A stretch of DNA of 64,000 nt from Chloroflexota bacterium (lineage in GTDB: Bacteria > Chloroflexota > Anaerolineae > Aggregatilineales > Phototrophicaceae): positions 1-64,000 of the forward strand of contig JAPOWK010000114.1 in the NCBI GenBank assembly GCA_026707665.1. The letters run 5' to 3'. Below, one piece after another: positions 44,786-55,003 of this stretch (position 1 is the first letter of the stretch; the number at the start of each line of letters is the position of its first letter). The position numbers and the translations under genes were made by a program. The notes beneath the pieces were generated by a model. It had not been told where the DNA came from and searched no databases. It worked only from the letters and a program-made list of their open reading frames with translations.

Positions 44786-45341
44786 TTTCAGCGCTCCGTT
44801 CCGTTCGCCGCTCCCAGAATGGCGCCACTTCATGAACGCGCTTGCCGCGCATGTCCGCCAGTTGCTCGGCACTGCGCAGCTGGTTCAGCGCGTCCAGCGT
44901 CGCCATCGTAACGTTGAGCAAATTGGCGCTGCCTTGGCTCTTGGTCAAGATGTTGCGAACACCAACGACTTCCAGAACGGCGCGGACGCCGCCACCGGCG
45001 ATCACACCCGTACCAGGCGCCGCCGGCTTGAGCAGCACGCGAGCGCCGCCATGCCGTCCGGTTACTGTGTAAGGGATTGTCGTGCCGGAAAGCGCCACAC
45101 TCTGGATATTGCGCCGCGCCCGCTCAGCCGCTTTACGGATGCTATCTGGCACGGCGCGCGCCTTGCCGATGCCGACCCCGACATTGCCGCGATTGTCGCC
45201 CACGACTACGACGGTCCGAAAGGCGAAACGCCGCCCACCCTTGATGACTTTAGCAACGCGGCGAATATCGACTACGCGCTCGTCAAATTCATCGCGCTCT
45301 TCTTGATTTCTGCGCGAATCCCGTCTTCTTCTTTCAGCCAT
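44778..45341 (-). CDS. rpsE: 30S ribosomal protein S5
   Basis: 187 residues. The N-terminal dsRBD-like domain has [17 protein letters not shown], and the C-terminal domain [21 protein letters not shown] with [21 protein letters not shown]. The charged N-terminal extension (about 20 residues) is common. Confidence 0.98.
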   Translation of the reverse strand: MAERRRRDSRRNQEERDEFDERVVDIRRVAKVIKGGRRFAFRTVVVVGDNRGNVGVGIGKARAVPDSIRKAAERARRNIQSVALSGTTIPYTVTGRHGGARVLLKPAAPGTGVIAGGGVRAVLEVVGVRNILTKSQGSANLLNVTMATLDALNQLRSAEQLADMRGKRVHEVAPFWERRTERSAENV

Positions 45342-45356
45342 ATTTTGTCTCCACGC

Positions 45357-45731
45357 CTACAATTGCAAACCTGCTTCGCGAGCGCCTTTGGCCACAGCCG
45401 CCACTCGTCCGGTGAAGCGAAATCCACCCCGATCAAAGACGACTGAATCGATGCCCGCTTCCTTCGCGCGCGCCGCCACGGTCTGCCCGACGAGCTTGGC
45501 CGCTTCCACCTTTTTCATCTCGCCCAATTGCGGCGCCAGCGCCTTGTCAATCGTCGAGCAGGATACCAGCGTACGCCCCTGGACATCGTCAATCACTTGA
45601 ACGAAGACATGGCGATTGCTGCGATAGACGTTCATGCGCGGGCGCGCCGCCGTGCCGGAAATCTTCTTGCGTACGCGGCGATGCCGACGCTTGCGCGCCA
45701 GGTATTTCTTTCGACCAGTGATATCAGCCAT
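45357..45731 (-). CDS. rplR: 50S ribosomal protein L18
   Basis: 124 residues. [36 protein letters not shown] and the C-terminal [26 protein letters not shown] are diagnostic of the 5S rRNA-binding protein. 15 nt precede rpsE. Confidence 0.98.
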   Translation of the reverse strand: MADITGRKKYLARKRRHRRVRKKISGTAARPRMNVYRSNRHVFVQVIDDVQGRTLVSCSTIDKALAPQLGEMKKVEAAKLVGQTVAARAKEAGIDSVVFDRGGFRFTGRVAAVAKGAREAGLQL

Positions 45732-45780
45732 CGTCTCTTCCCTCTGCCAAACCGATCCCGCGATTGGATCGTGTGTTCAA

Positions 45781-46329
45781 CTAGCGTTTGCCCGCCTTGC
45801 CGGCTTTGCGGCGCACATACTCACCCAGATAACGCACGCCCTTGCCCTTGTACGGCTCCGGCGGACGCCAGCCACGTATATCGGCCGCCACCTGCCCGAC
45901 CGCTTGTTTGTCGATTCCATCCACATGGATGATCGTGCCACGCGAATCTTGCGGCACCTCAAAGGTGATGTCCGCCGGCGGTTCGATGATCACATCATGC
46001 GAATGTCCCAGCCGAAGCTGCAATTTCTTGCCCTGCATGGTGGCTTGATAACCGACGCCCTGAATCTCCAAGGTCTTGCGGAAACCCTCGGATACCCCAA
46101 CAACCATGTTGGACACCAGGGCGCGCGTCAAGCCATGCAAGGCCTTGTGATGACGCAGGTCTGACGGTCGCTCCACAACGATTGACCCGTTGTCTTGTCG
46201 GATCGTCAATTCCGGGCTGAAGTCCTGCGACAACTCGCCTTTGGGTCCTGCGATCGTGACCGAGTTTCTATCGATTTTCACAGTCACCTTGTCCGGTAAC
46301 TGCACGGGCTGCTGCCCAACGCGCGACAT
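45781..46329 (-). CDS. rplF: 50S ribosomal protein L6
   Basis: 182 residues from the ATG at 46329 (MSRVGQQPVQLPDKV). The two L6 repeats and the C-terminal PPEPYKGKGVRYLGE block are present. Longer in-frame starts would overlap rpsH and are rejected; the ATG lies 16 nt after the rpsH stop. Confidence 0.98.
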   Translation of the reverse strand: MSRVGQQPVQLPDKVTVKIDRNSVTIAGPKGELSQDFSPELTIRQDNGSIVVERPSDLRHHKALHGLTRALVSNMVVGVSEGFRKTLEIQGVGYQATMQGKKLQLRLGHSHDVIIEPPADITFEVPQDSRGTIIHVDGIDKQAVGQVAADIRGWRPPEPYKGKGVRYLGEYVRRKAGKAGKR

Positions 46330-46345
46330 GACAATACCCTTTCCG

Positions 46346-46759
46346 TCACCAGACGTAACACAGGACTTCGCCACCGACGCCATCACGACGCGCCTGCTGC
46401 GCAGTCATGACGCCTTTGGGCGTCGTCACGATCGCGATGCCGGTCCCACTCAATACAATCGGCAGCTCCCGGCGTTTGCGATAGACGCGCCGCCCAGGTT
46501 TGCTTATCCGTTTAAGCTGCGTGATGACCGGCCGGCGGTCGCGCCGGGAACCGAAATACTTGAGCCGTACCTTGATCAGCGGAATAGGGCTTTCGTCCCC
46601 GATTGCATAATCTTCGATATAACCCTCTTCCTTAAGGATGCGGGCGATATCAATCTTGATCGTGCTTTTGGGCACGACGACCTCAGTCATGCCACGCGTC
46701 AATGCGTTGCGAATGCGCGTCAACATGTCGGCAATTGGATCGTTCGTTACATTAGACAC
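46346..46759 (-). CDS. rpsH: 30S ribosomal protein S8
   Basis: 137 residues. NDPIADMLTRIRNALTRG at the start and the C-terminal GTGIAIVTTPKGVMTAQQARRDGVGGEVLCYVW are diagnostic. S8 binds helix 21 of 16S rRNA and in some bacteria represses the spc operon; no matching leader was identified here. Confidence 0.98.
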   Translation of the reverse strand: MSNVTNDPIADMLTRIRNALTRGMTEVVVPKSTIKIDIARILKEEGYIEDYAIGDESPIPLIKVRLKYFGSRRDRRPVITQLKRISKPGRRVYRKRRELPIVLSGTGIAIVTTPKGVMTAQQARRDGVGGEVLCYVW

Positions 46760-46771
46760 TTTCGCCGCCTC

Positions 46772-46954
46772 CTACCAGCTCGACTTCACAACGCCGGGAA
46801 TCTCGCCATTAAGCGCCATCTCGCGGAAGCAGATCCGACACAAGCCAAAGCGGCGTATATATCCACGCGGACGCCCGCAAACCTTGCAGCGATGGCGCAC
46901 GCGAACCGCGTATTTGCGCCGCTGTTCCCGATATTGCATGCATTTCTTCGCCAT
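46772..46954 (-). CDS. rpsZ: 30S ribosomal protein S14, zinc type
   Basis: 60 residues, the short type Z form. Zinc ligands Cys23, Cys26, Cys39 and Cys42 (CKVC, CRIC) are all present, and [15 protein letters not shown] is diagnostic. Together with zinc-type L36 it suggests zinc-replete ribosomal paralogues at this locus. Confidence 0.98.
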   Translation of the reverse strand: MAKKCMQYREQRRKYAVRVRHRCKVCGRPRGYIRRFGLCRICFREMALNGEIPGVVKSSW

Positions 46955-46963
46955 AAACTCCCT

Positions 46964-47506
46964 CTAGTTTCCCTGGAAGGGCATGCCGAGCAGCGACAGC
47001 AGCCGGCGTCCCTCTTCGTCCGTTTTGGCCGTGGTGACGATCGTCACTTCCATCCCACGAACCTTGTCGATCTTGTCGAAGTCGATTTCTGGAAAGACAA
47101 GCTGCTCCCGCAAGCCAACCGTGAGATTGCCGCGCCCGTCCAGCTTGGCGGAAACGCCGCGAAAGTCCCGAATACGGGGCAAGGCTATATTGACCAGGCG
47201 ATCATAGAGCGACCACATCCGTTCTTTGCGCAAGGTGACCTTGACGCCGATCGCCCGCCCTTCGCGCAACTTATAGGTGGCGATGCTTTTCTTGGCTTTG
47301 GTGATGACCGGCTGCTGCCCGGTGATGACCTTCAGGTCTTCCACGGCGCCATCCAATGACCGCGGCTCGTCAATCGCCTCGCCAACGCCAACATTCAGCG
47401 TGATCTTGCTGATCGTCGGCACTTGCATCGCATTGGTATAGCCAAATTCCGCCGTCAAAGTCGGCACGACTTCTTCCAAATAGCGGGTGTACATTCGGTT
47501 TTCCAT
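46964..47506 (-). CDS. rplE: 50S ribosomal protein L5
   Basis: 180 residues. [35 protein letters not shown] and [27 protein letters not shown] are diagnostic. It lies 9 nt before rpsZ and 18 nt after rplX. Confidence 0.98.
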   Translation of the reverse strand: MENRMYTRYLEEVVPTLTAEFGYTNAMQVPTISKITLNVGVGEAIDEPRSLDGAVEDLKVITGQQPVITKAKKSIATYKLREGRAIGVKVTLRKERMWSLYDRLVNIALPRIRDFRGVSAKLDGRGNLTVGLREQLVFPEIDFDKIDKVRGMEVTIVTTAKTDEEGRRLLSLLGMPFQGN

Positions 47507-47524
47507 TGCGTTGACCTCGCAGTC

Positions 47525-47851
47525 CTACTCGATCTCGGCGCCGCTTTTCTTGCTGTAGCGAACTTTGTAGCCATCTTCATTGAAGCGATAGCCGACCCGC
47601 GTCCGCTCATCGGTGACTGGGCAGACCAGCATCACATTCGAGATGTGAAGCGGCGCCTCGAATTCGATGATTTGTGCCGGGATTTGCTGACCACCTGGCG
47701 CCGGGCGCGCTTTGCGGTGGCGCTTCATGATATTGACACCATTGACGATGACGCGATCCTTGCTCTTGAGGACGCGCACCACCTCTCCTCGCAAGCCTTT
47801 GTCCTTGCCCGCGATCACCTCTACCAGGTCGCCTTGCTGCACTCGTTGCAT
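47525..47851 (-). CDS. rplX: 50S ribosomal protein L24
   Basis: 108 residues with the KOW motif [22 protein letters not shown] near the start and [12 protein letters not shown]. It is the bacterial assembly-initiator protein of the large subunit. 13 nt after rplN. Confidence 0.98.
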   Translation of the reverse strand: MQRVQQGDLVEVIAGKDKGLRGEVVRVLKSKDRVIVNGVNIMKRHRKARPAPGGQQIPAQIIEFEAPLHISNVMLVCPVTDERTRVGYRFNEDGYKVRYSKKSGAEIE

Positions 47852-47864
47852 TTCAATCCCTCAC

Positions 47865-48236
47865 CTATAAGGTCTCGGGCGCCAGCGATACGATCTTCAT
47901 GAAGCCCTTGTCGCGCAATTCACGCGCTACCGGACCGAAGACGCGCGTCCCGCGGGGATTCTCAAGATCCTCCGCCAGCACCACCGCCGCATTGTCGTCG
48001 AAACGGATAGTCGACCCGTCGTTTCGCCGATACTCCTTATGCGTTCGCACAATGACAGCGCGCACCAACTCGCCCTTCTTGACGCCGCCGGTCGTGCTGG
48101 CGGATTTCACCGTGCCGACCACGATATCGCCGACATAGCCGTACTTCACCTTAGAGCCGCCGAGCACGCGGATGACCAGTAGCTCCTGCGCGCCGCTGTT
48201 GTCGGCTATCTTCAAACGCGATTCCGTTTGAATCAT
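47865..48236 (-). CDS. rplN: 50S ribosomal protein L14
   Basis: 123 residues from the ATG at 48236 ([16 protein letters not shown]), the universal L14 start. [15 protein letters not shown] and [26 protein letters not shown] complete the signature. An upstream in-frame start would overlap rpsQ and is rejected. Confidence 0.98.
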   Translation of the reverse strand: MIQTESRLKIADNSGAQELLVIRVLGGSKVKYGYVGDIVVGTVKSASTTGGVKKGELVRAVIVRTHKEYRRNDGSTIRFDDNAAVVLAEDLENPRGTRVFGPVARELRDKGFMKIVSLAPETL

Positions 48237-48292
48237 CGCTATCGTTCTCCGTTCAAGAATCCGGCGTTCAAAGCCTGCGCTTCGTTCGCCAG

Positions 48293-48541
48293 CTATTCCG
48301 CGTCTTCCAACACAGCTTCGACCACCCAACGCTTGCGCTTGCTGATGGGGCGGCTCTGCACGATGCGCACCAGCGCGCCGATGCCGGCGCCCGTCTCATC
48401 ATGCGCCATCACCTTTTTCGTCGATGTCACCACCTTGTGATACACCGGGTGCATCTTGCGGTTTTCGATCGCGACAACAACGGTCTTTTCCATTTTGTCG
48501 CTGACTACGGTGCCGACCAGGCGCTTGCGATTATTCGGCAT
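48293..48541 (-). CDS. rpsQ: 30S ribosomal protein S17
   Basis: 82 residues; the ATG at 48541 has GGGGGAGA directly upstream. [21 protein letters not shown] and [26 protein letters not shown] are diagnostic. The first codons overlap the end of rpmC by 11 nt. Confidence 0.97.
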   Translation of the reverse strand: MPNNRKRLVGTVVSDKMEKTVVVAIENRKMHPVYHKVVTSTKKVMAHDETGAGIGALVRIVQSRPISKRKRWVVEAVLEDAE

Positions 48542-48758
48542 TCTCTCCCCCTTGAGCAACGAGTTCCGCCGCCAGTTCGCGCTCGCGCAGCGCCGTTTTC
48601 AGCCGCGCGATATCGCGCCGTGTCTTGCGGAACAGGGTCGTATCCTTTAATTCACCCGATTCCTTCTGGATGCGAAAGGTATACATTTCAACTTTCAGAT
48701 CTTCGATCTTGTCCAGGATTTCGTCCGTGGACAGGGCGCGGATTTCGTCCATATACAT
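48531..48758 (-). CDS. rpmC: 50S ribosomal protein L29
   Basis: 75 residues, two helices. DEIRALSTDEILDKIEDLKVEMY and KTRRDIARLKTALRERE are diagnostic. Its ATG shares one base with the rplP stop (TAATG), a coupled arrangement. Confidence 0.97.
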   Translation of the reverse strand: MYMDEIRALSTDEILDKIEDLKVEMYTFRIQKESGELKDTTLFRKTRRDIARLKTALRERELAAELVAQGGENAE

Positions 48759-49192
48759 TAGCTGACCTCCCGCCCGGAAATCGGATCGAAGCGCTTGACA
48801 AATTTGGTTTTAATCGGCAGCTTGTGCGACGCCAGCCGCAGCGCTTCTCGCGCGTCAGCTTCCGGCACACCGCTCATTTCAAAGAGAATGCGCCCCGGCT
48901 TGACAACGCAGACCCATTTTTCGACCGAGCCCTTGCCCTTGCCCATGCGCGTTTCGGCCGCCTTCTGCGTCACCGGTTTGTCGGGGAAGATGCGGATCCA
49001 TACTTTGCCCCGGCGGCGGATATAGCGCACCATCGCCCGGCGGCAGGCTTCGATCTGGCGGCTGGTGACCCAGCTCGGTTCCAGCGCCTGCAAGCCAAAA
49101 TCGCCGAATTGCACGACGGCGCCGCGGCGCGCCTTTCCACGCATCCGGCCGCGCATCTGCTTGTTATACTTTCTCCGCTTCGGCATTAACAT
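48758..49192 (-). CDS. rplP: 50S ribosomal protein L16
   Basis: 144 residues. The ATG at 49192 has AGGAG eight nt upstream; a second ATG two codons later ([10 protein letters not shown]) is the classic start. [25 protein letters not shown] and [24 protein letters not shown] are diagnostic. Confidence 0.98.
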   Translation of the reverse strand: MLMPKRRKYNKQMRGRMRGKARRGAVVQFGDFGLQALEPSWVTSRQIEACRRAMVRYIRRRGKVWIRIFPDKPVTQKAAETRMGKGKGSVEKWVCVVKPGRILFEMSGVPEADAREALRLASHKLPIKTKFVKRFDPISGREVS

Positions 49193-49268
49193 GGCTCTTG
49201 CTCCTACAGTCAACGCGCTTATTCCGGGCGAGCCAACTGTCCGCCCCTGCGCACACTCGCTTTTCCTG

Positions 49269-49967
49269 TTAGTTCCGGCGGCCGCGGCGCCCACCGTGGT
49301 CCGCTGGGCGCTGTGCCGGGCTGCTGAAGGGATCTTCGCCGGGCAGGATGTCGCCCTTGTAAATCCAGACTTTGACGCCGATCTGCCCGAAGGTCGTCAA
49401 GGCCTCGGCGAAGCCATAATCTATATCAGCGCGCAGCGTATTGCGCGGCACGCGACCGTCAAACATCCATTCGCGCCGCGCCATATCCGAGCCGCCCAGG
49501 CGTCCGCTGACCTCAACGCGGATGCCGCCGGCGCCTTGCCGCATCGCCTGCATGATGGCGCGCTTCATCGCCCGGCTATGCCCTATCCGCCGCACCAACT
49601 GGGAGGCCACATTCTCGGCGACCAGGGTGGCGTCCAGGTCGGGCTTTTCGATTTCGCTGACTTCGACTTTCACCGTCTTGCCGGTCATTTCCTGCAGCTG
49701 TTGACGCAGCTCTTTGACCGCCTCGCCCTTGCGCCCGATGATCAATCCAGGGCGCACCGTATTAATCGTGATAATGACCTGGTTCGGATGCCGCTCAATC
49801 TCGATGCGCGAGACGCCGGCGCGCGTCGTCTTCGCCTTCAAGTATTTACGTATTTTGCGATCTTCCATCAACAAATTGACATAGCGCTCGCCTTCAGCAT
49901 ACCAGCGAGCGTCCCACTCGCGGATTACCTTCAGACGGAAACCCTTAGGATGTACTTTACGACCCAT
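49269..49967 (-). CDS. rpsC: 30S ribosomal protein S3
   Basis: 232 residues. [23 protein letters not shown], the KH loop [18 protein letters not shown] near residue 75 and [20 protein letters not shown] are diagnostic. It overlaps the rplV stop by one base (TAATG). Confidence 0.98.
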   Translation of the reverse strand: MGRKVHPKGFRLKVIREWDARWYAEGERYVNLLMEDRKIRKYLKAKTTRAGVSRIEIERHPNQVIITINTVRPGLIIGRKGEAVKELRQQLQEMTGKTVKVEVSEIEKPDLDATLVAENVASQLVRRIGHSRAMKRAIMQAMRQGAGGIRVEVSGRLGGSDMARREWMFDGRVPRNTLRADIDYGFAEALTTFGQIGVKVWIYKGDILPGEDPFSSPAQRPADHGGRRGRRN

Positions 49968-50311
49968 TAGTCATCTTCCTCTCGCTCAGCCAGAATCACC
50001 CAAAGGTGAGACGTGCGCTTCAGGCGCGGCTTGAAACGACCGCGGGCGCCCGCTTTGAAGCGCTTCAGCGTCGGTCCGTCGCCGGCGTATATCTTCGATA
50101 CATACAGCTCGTCCGGATTCAGATCAAAGTTATTGGCCGCGTTCGCCATCGCCGAATTCAAGGTCTTGCTGACGAAGGCGGAGCCTTTCTGCGGCATATA
50201 ATCCAGGACGATCAATGCTTCCTGAGCATCCATCCCGCGCACTTTGTCGCAGACGAGGCGCAGCTTCCGCGGCGAAATTGGCAAGTATCTAGTCAATGCG
50301 CGAACTTCCAT
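49967..50311 (-). CDS. rplV: 50S ribosomal protein L22
   Basis: 114 residues. RYLPISPRKLRLVCDKVRGM, ALIVLDYMPQKGSAFVSKTL and the tunnel-hairpin end GRFKPRLKRTSHLWVILAE are diagnostic. Ends in an acidic EREEDD tail. Confidence 0.98.
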   Translation of the reverse strand: MEVRALTRYLPISPRKLRLVCDKVRGMDAQEALIVLDYMPQKGSAFVSKTLNSAMANAANNFDLNPDELYVSKIYAGDGPTLKRFKAGARGRFKPRLKRTSHLWVILAEREEDD

Positions 50312-50322
50312 CTCTCGCTCCT

Positions 50323-50592
50323 CTAACGCCTGCTATCCACGATGTGACCGCGGAAGGTCCGGGTGGGCGCGAATTCGCCCAGCTTGTGCCCAACCATATT
50401 TTCGGTGATGTATATCGGCACGTGCCGGCGGCCATCGTGCACCGCGATCGTATGCCCCACCATCTGCGGGAAGATAGTGCTCGCCCGGCTCCAGGTGCGA
50501 ATGACGACCTTCTTGTTCTGCTGGTTAAGCCGCTCGATTTTCTCCAACAGCTTCGGGCTGACGTAATAGCCCTTTTTCAATGAACGTGACAT
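50323..50592 (-). CDS. rpsS: 30S ribosomal protein S19
   Basis: 89 residues from the ATG at 50592 ([11 protein letters not shown]). [54 protein letters not shown] blocks are complete. A longer start would extend eight residues without family support. Confidence 0.98.
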   Translation of the reverse strand: MSRSLKKGYYVSPKLLEKIERLNQQNKKVVIRTWSRASTIFPQMVGHTIAVHDGRRHVPIYITENMVGHKLGEFAPTRTFRGHIVDSRR

Positions 50593-50694
50593 GTCAGTCT
50601 CTCCTCGCTCGACCAAGCGCGCTTTGCATCAGAGGCGAACAGCTTGACAATTTGCAAAACCTCAGCAAAGCCTTCCGCTGTCGCCGCAATGACA

Positions 50695-51528
50695 TTAACG
50701 GCGCTTGCCGCGGCGGCGTACGATAAATCGATTGGTGCGCTTGTTGCGCCTCGTGCGTACGCCCAGCGCTTTCTTGCCCCAGGGCGTCTTGGGCGCCGCC
50801 ATGCCGATGCCCGCTTTGCCCTCGCCGCCACCGTGGGGATGGCTGGCCGGATCCATCGCGGAGCCGCGAACAGTCGGCCGCCAACCGAGCCAGCGCTTGC
50901 GACCTGCTTTGCCCAGCTTGACATTGGCGTGTTCGGCATTGCCGACTTGGCCGATGGTCGCGCGGCAGGTGTTCAATATCATGCGCATTTCCCCGCTTGG
51001 CAGGCGCAAAGTGACATACTTTTCTTCCGACGCCAGGATCTGCGCGGACGTGCCGGCAGAGCGCGCCAACTGCGCGCCTTTGCCGGGGCGCATTTCGATG
51101 TTGTGCACCACGGTTCCCAAGGGAATGTCTTTCAATGCGCGGCAATTCCCCGGGCGCAGCGTACTCATCGCCCCGTTGCCAATCATGTCGCCGACCTGAA
51201 CCCCCATCGGCGCAATGATGTAGCTCTTCACACCGTCTTCGTATTGCAGCAACGCGATCCGGGCAGAGCGGTTCGGATCATATTCGATCGCGATGACTTC
51301 AGCGCGGCAATCTTCCTTGTTGCGCTTGAAATCAATCAGCCGATAACGCCTCTTGTGGCCGCCGCCGCGATGCCGAACGGTGATCCGACCCGTGTTGTTG
51401 CGCCCGCCCCGCTTGCGCAAGGCGCGCGTCAACGAACGCTCGGGCTTGCTCTTGGTGATCTCTTCAAATGAATAGCCGGTCATATCTCGGCGACCGGGCG
51501 ATGTTGGCTTATAGACCTTGATGGGCAT
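50695..51528 (-). CDS. rplB: 50S ribosomal protein L2
   Basis: 277 residues. [21 protein letters not shown] at the start and the peptidyl-transferase-proximal [21 protein letters not shown] near residue 222 are diagnostic. A 102-nt gap separates it from rpsS, larger than elsewhere in the operon. Confidence 0.98.
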   Translation of the reverse strand: MPIKVYKPTSPGRRDMTGYSFEEITKSKPERSLTRALRKRGGRNNTGRITVRHRGGGHKRRYRLIDFKRNKEDCRAEVIAIEYDPNRSARIALLQYEDGVKSYIIAPMGVQVGDMIGNGAMSTLRPGNCRALKDIPLGTVVHNIEMRPGKGAQLARSAGTSAQILASEEKYVTLRLPSGEMRMILNTCRATIGQVGNAEHANVKLGKAGRKRWLGWRPTVRGSAMDPASHPHGGGEGKAGIGMAAPKTPWGKKALGVRTRRNKRTNRFIVRRRGKRR

Positions 51529-51542
51529 CGCTTATGCTCCCA

Positions 51543-51845
51543 TTAAACGTTAAACAGCTCGATCGAGACGCCCTCTTCCAGCGTGACGACCGCCTTCTTC
51601 CAGGCGCGCGACCGGATGTAGGTATTGCGGCCCCGGCGTCCGCGCTTGGCCGGCATGATCATCGTGTTTACTTTGATAACCTTGCCTTCCAGGTCAAAGA
51701 TTTCCTCAACTGCTTCCTTCACCTGGATTTTGTTGGCTTCGCGCGCCACTTCGAAAACGTATTTGTTCTGCCCTTCAGCCAATTCAGTCGACTTTTCCGT
51801 GATCACCGGGCGGCGAATGACATCGTACAGATGAAGTTCGGGCAT
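51543..51845 (-). CDS. rplW: 50S ribosomal protein L23
   Basis: 100 residues. [45 protein letters not shown] is complete in outline. It forms the docking site for SRP and trigger factor at the tunnel exit. Starts one nt after the rplD stop. Confidence 0.98.
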   Translation of the reverse strand: MPELHLYDVIRRPVITEKSTELAEGQNKYVFEVAREANKIQVKEAVEEIFDLEGKVIKVNTMIMPAKRGRRGRNTYIRSRAWKKAVVTLEEGVSIELFNV

Positions 51846-51846
51846 G

Positions 51847-52476
51847 TCAGTCTCCCATCCCCCAAATGTTCTTCACGACCTCAAGCGCGTCCAGCGTCAT
51901 GATCACGCGGTCGTACTTGAGCAGGTCGCGAATGTTGAGATTGTTGGCGATAATCGAATGGGCGTTTGGCAGGTTGCTGACGCTCTTTCGCACGGCCTTC
52001 TGTTCGCCGGCAACCACCATCAGCGCCGATTGGCCGCCCACCAGCGTCGATAGCAAGGCGCGCATCATCTTCGTCTTTGGCGCTTCCATGTCGAGTTGGT
52101 CCAAGATCACCAATTGCTCATCACGAACGAGAGCGCTCAAGGTGGAACGGATCGCGCCGCGCCGCATTTTCTTCGGCATCTTCTTGCTGTAATCGCGCGG
52201 TTTGGGACCATGCGCCAAGCCGCCGCCAACAAATATGGGCGCGCTTTGGGCGCCATGACGGGCGCGTCCGCTGCCTTTCTGGCGGTACCATTTGGCGCCG
52301 GTCGCCCGAATCTCGCTGCGGGAGCGCGTGCTGTGCGATCCCTGGCGCGCATTGGCCATTTGGCGAACGTAAGCCTGGTGCATCAGACCGACATTGATCT
52401 TCGCTTCAAAGACATCGGCCGGCAGCTCAACCTGCGATACTTCCCGTCCGGCGCTATCCATCACTGGAAATTGCAT
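51847..52476 (-). CDS. rplD: 50S ribosomal protein L4
   Basis: 209 residues. [25 protein letters not shown] and the tunnel loop are followed by [28 protein letters not shown]4 commonly autoregulates the S10 operon; no leader resembling the E. coli one was recognised. Confidence 0.98.
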   Translation of the reverse strand: MQFPVMDSAGREVSQVELPADVFEAKINVGLMHQAYVRQMANARQGSHSTRSRSEIRATGAKWYRQKGSGRARHGAQSAPIFVGGGLAHGPKPRDYSKKMPKKMRRGAIRSTLSALVRDEQLVILDQLDMEAPKTKMMRALLSTLVGGQSALMVVAGEQKAVRKSVSNLPNAHSIIANNLNIRDLLKYDRVIMTLDALEVVKNIWGMGD

Positions 52477-52510
52477 GCTGTCAACTCCTGTAACCCACGC
52501 GGCGCGTCAG

Positions 52511-53149
52511 CTAAGCCCGTTTGGCCGAGGGCCTGATCATCACGATGCTACCCCTGGCGCCGGGGACGGAACCCTTGACCGCCAGCAAGTTTTTCTCGGT
52601 ATCGACAACGACCAGCGGCAGATTCTGTACCGTCACCCGATCGTTTCCCATCCGCCCAGCCATCTTTTTCCCCTTGAGCGTACGCCCCGGCGTAGCGCAC
52701 ATGCCGATAGAACCGGGCGACCGCATCCGGTCTGATTGACCGTGCGTCTTGGGACCGCGCGCGAATCCATGCCGTTTGATCGTGCCCGCGTGGCCGCGCC
52801 CTTTGCTGGTGCCGATTACGTCGACACGCTCGCCGCGCTCAAAAATGTCCACCTTGATTTCCTGCCCCTCTTCGACCTCAGCCTCCGCGGCCCCCGACAG
52901 GCGAAACTCGCGCAGATGACGCAGCGCCGGCAGGTCCAGTTTCTGCAAATGACCCAGCTGGCCCTTGGTCAGGTTCTTGGGCTTGGTCTCGCCGAAGCCG
53001 AGCTGCACGGAAACGTAGCCATCGCGCTCGGCGTTGCGGACCTGGGTCACATAGCAGGGACCGGCTTGAATGACAGTCACCGGTACGACGGTGCCCTGTT
53101 CATCAAAGACCTGGGTCATCCCCACTTTTTTGCCAATCATGCCCTTCAT
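52511..53149 (-). CDS. rplC: 50S ribosomal protein L3
   Basis: 212 residues. MKGMIGKKVGMTQVFDEQGTVVPVTVI and GTSKGRGHAGTIKRHGFARGPKTHGQSDRMRSPGSIG-type blocks are diagnostic. A 171-nt gap precedes it after rpsJ. Confidence 0.98.
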   Translation of the reverse strand: MKGMIGKKVGMTQVFDEQGTVVPVTVIQAGPCYVTQVRNAERDGYVSVQLGFGETKPKNLTKGQLGHLQKLDLPALRHLREFRLSGAAEAEVEEGQEIKVDIFERGERVDVIGTSKGRGHAGTIKRHGFARGPKTHGQSDRMRSPGSIGMCATPGRTLKGKKMAGRMGNDRVTVQNLPLVVVDTEKNLLAVKGSVPGARGSIVMIRPSAKRA

Positions 53150-53320
53150 GATTTAGCCTCCACTCAGGCGCATCAGTTGTTCATCGAATCTGATCACACC
53201 CGGTAAGCTCATCGCCGTCTCTGCGGATCGGGCGTTTGTTGCGCCGCCGGCATTCGCGGATGGAATGTGTCGCTCACACGTAATCCGGTATCGTGCTCTG
53301 CCATTGCGCAGGCGGTCTAC

Positions 53321-53629
53321 CTAAATCTTGATTTCGATATCCACGCCCGCTGGCAGATTCAGGCGCATGAGCGTATCAATGGTCTTGCTGTCGGGATCGA
53401 GCACATCAATCAGCCGCTTATGCGTCCGAACCTCGAAGTGTTCTTGCGAATCCTTGTCAATAAACGGGGACCGTCTGACGGTGAACCGCTCGATGCGGGT
53501 CGGCAGAGGCACCGGACCCACTACCCGCGAACCGGTCCGTTCCGCTGTATCCACAATCCGCTGCGCCGATTGATCGAGCACACGATGGTCATAAGCCTTG
53601 AGTCGGATACGTATCTTGTTCTTTGCCAT
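53321..53629 (-). CDS. rpsJ: 30S ribosomal protein S10
   Basis: 102 residues. [28 protein letters not shown] and the C-terminal [13 protein letters not shown] are diagnostic (NusE, also an antitermination factor). First gene of the S10 part, 92 nt after tuf. Confidence 0.98.
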   Translation of the reverse strand: MAKNKIRIRLKAYDHRVLDQSAQRIVDTAERTGSRVVGPVPLPTRIERFTVRRSPFIDKDSQEHFEVRTHKRLIDVLDPDSKTIDTLMRLNLPAGVDIEIKI

Positions 53630-53721
53630 TTAGCAACCTTTATCCGTTCATCCGGGACAGCGACCAGGAAAGTCGAGCCGGGCTAAGGACCCGGCTCCGG
53701 TCGCTCTCGTCCCAAGGAGAG

Positions 53722-54921
53722 CTACTCAAGAATCTCAGTGATGCGGCCCGCGCCCACCGTCAAGCCACCCTCGCGAATGGCGAAGGACGAACCGCGTTCC
53801 AGCGCGACCGGCGTGATCAACTCCACATCGAGATTCACGTTGTCGCCAGGCATCACCATTTCGACGCCATCGGGCAGCGTGATCGTGCCGGTGACGTCCA
53901 TCGTGCGAATGTAGAACTGCGGCCGATAGCCGGTGAAGAAGGCTTTGTGGCGCCCGCCTTCATCGCGGCGCAAGACGTAAACCTCGCACTTGAATTTCTT
54001 ATGCGGCGTAATCGATGCGACCTTGGCAATGACCATGCCGCGCTGAACCTCGTCGCGGCCGATGCCTCGCAGCAAAATGCCGGCGTTGTCGCCCGCTTGC
54101 GCCTGGTCGAGTTCCTTGTTGAACATCTCGATGCCAGTCACGACTGTCTTCACGATTTCGTCGCGCAAGCCGACAATATCGACTTCGGTACCCTTGAGCA
54201 GCGTGCCACGAGCGACGCTGCCGGTCACGACTGTGCCGCGCCCCTTAATAGAGAAGACATCTTCGATCGCCATCATGAAGGGCTTGTCCACATCGCGCAT
54301 CGGCGTCGGGATCCATTCATCAACCGCGTCCATCAACTCAACAATCGACGCATACTCGGGCGCGCCCGGGTCGGTGCTGTCGCTCTCTTCCGCCGCCAGC
54401 GCCGAGCCCTTGATAATCGGCGTATCCGGATCGAAATCGTAGCCTTCCAGCAATTCGGCGAGTTCCATCTCGACCAATTCGATCAACTCTTCGTCATCCA
54501 TCTGATCGGTCTTGTTGAGATAGACGACCATCGCCGGCACTTCCACCTGCTTCGCCAGCAAGACGTGCTCGCGGGTCTGCGGCATGGGACCGTCGGGGGC
54601 GCTGACGACCAGGATGGCGCCGTCCATCTGCGCCGCACCGGTGATCATGTTCTTGATATAGTCGCGGTGCCCCGGGCAATCGACATGCGCGTAGTGACGG
54701 GCGTCGGTCTCATATTCTACGTGGCGAATATTGATGGTGATGCCGCGCGCGCGCTCTTCCGGCGCATTGTCGATATCACCGTATTCGCGCTCCTGCGCCT
54801 GCCCCTTTAGCGCCAGCACCTTGGTGATGGCCGCCGTAAGGGTGGTCTTGCCATGGTCGACATGACCGATGGTTCCGATGTTTACGTGAGGCTTGGTGCG
54901 CTCGAATTTCCCTTTTGACAT
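53722..54921 (-). CDS. tuf: Elongation factor Tu
   Basis: 399 residues. G1 GHVDHGKTT near residue 18, G3 [11 protein letters not shown] near 80 (usual GHADY), G4 [11 protein letters not shown] near 135 and the full domains 2 and 3 ending GRITEILE. It delivers aminoacyl-tRNA to the ribosome. AGAGGGA precedes the ATG, 82 nt behind fusA. Only one copy is in the window. Confidence 0.98.
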   Translation of the reverse strand: MSKGKFERTKPHVNIGTIGHVDHGKTTLTAAITKVLALKGQAQEREYGDIDNAPEERARGITINIRHVEYETDARHYAHVDCPGHRDYIKNMITGAAQMDGAILVVSAPDGPMPQTREHVLLAKQVEVPAMVVYLNKTDQMDDEELIELVEMELAELLEGYDFDPDTPIIKGSALAAEESDSTDPGAPEYASIVELMDAVDEWIPTPMRDVDKPFMMAIEDVFSIKGRGTVVTGSVARGTLLKGTEVDIVGLRDEIVKTVVTGIEMFNKELDQAQAGDNAGILLRGIGRDEVQRGMVIAKVASITPHKKFKCEVYVLRRDEGGRHKAFFTGYRPQFYIRTMDVTGTITLPDGVEMVMPGDNVNLDVELITPVALERGSSFAIREGGLTVGAGRITEILE

Positions 54922-55003
54922 CTGACAATCCCTCTTGCTAACTTCGTGATCTGAAATCGAATTCGCGAACGATAACTGCTGGCGAGGCGCGCCCGTCCAT
55001 CTA

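Noticed and set aside
53722..54921. GHRDY in place of GHADY in EF-Tu as an anomaly
   Set aside because: I judge it a likely lineage-specific substitution next to the catalytic histidine, which is itself retained; all other GTPase motifs are normal.
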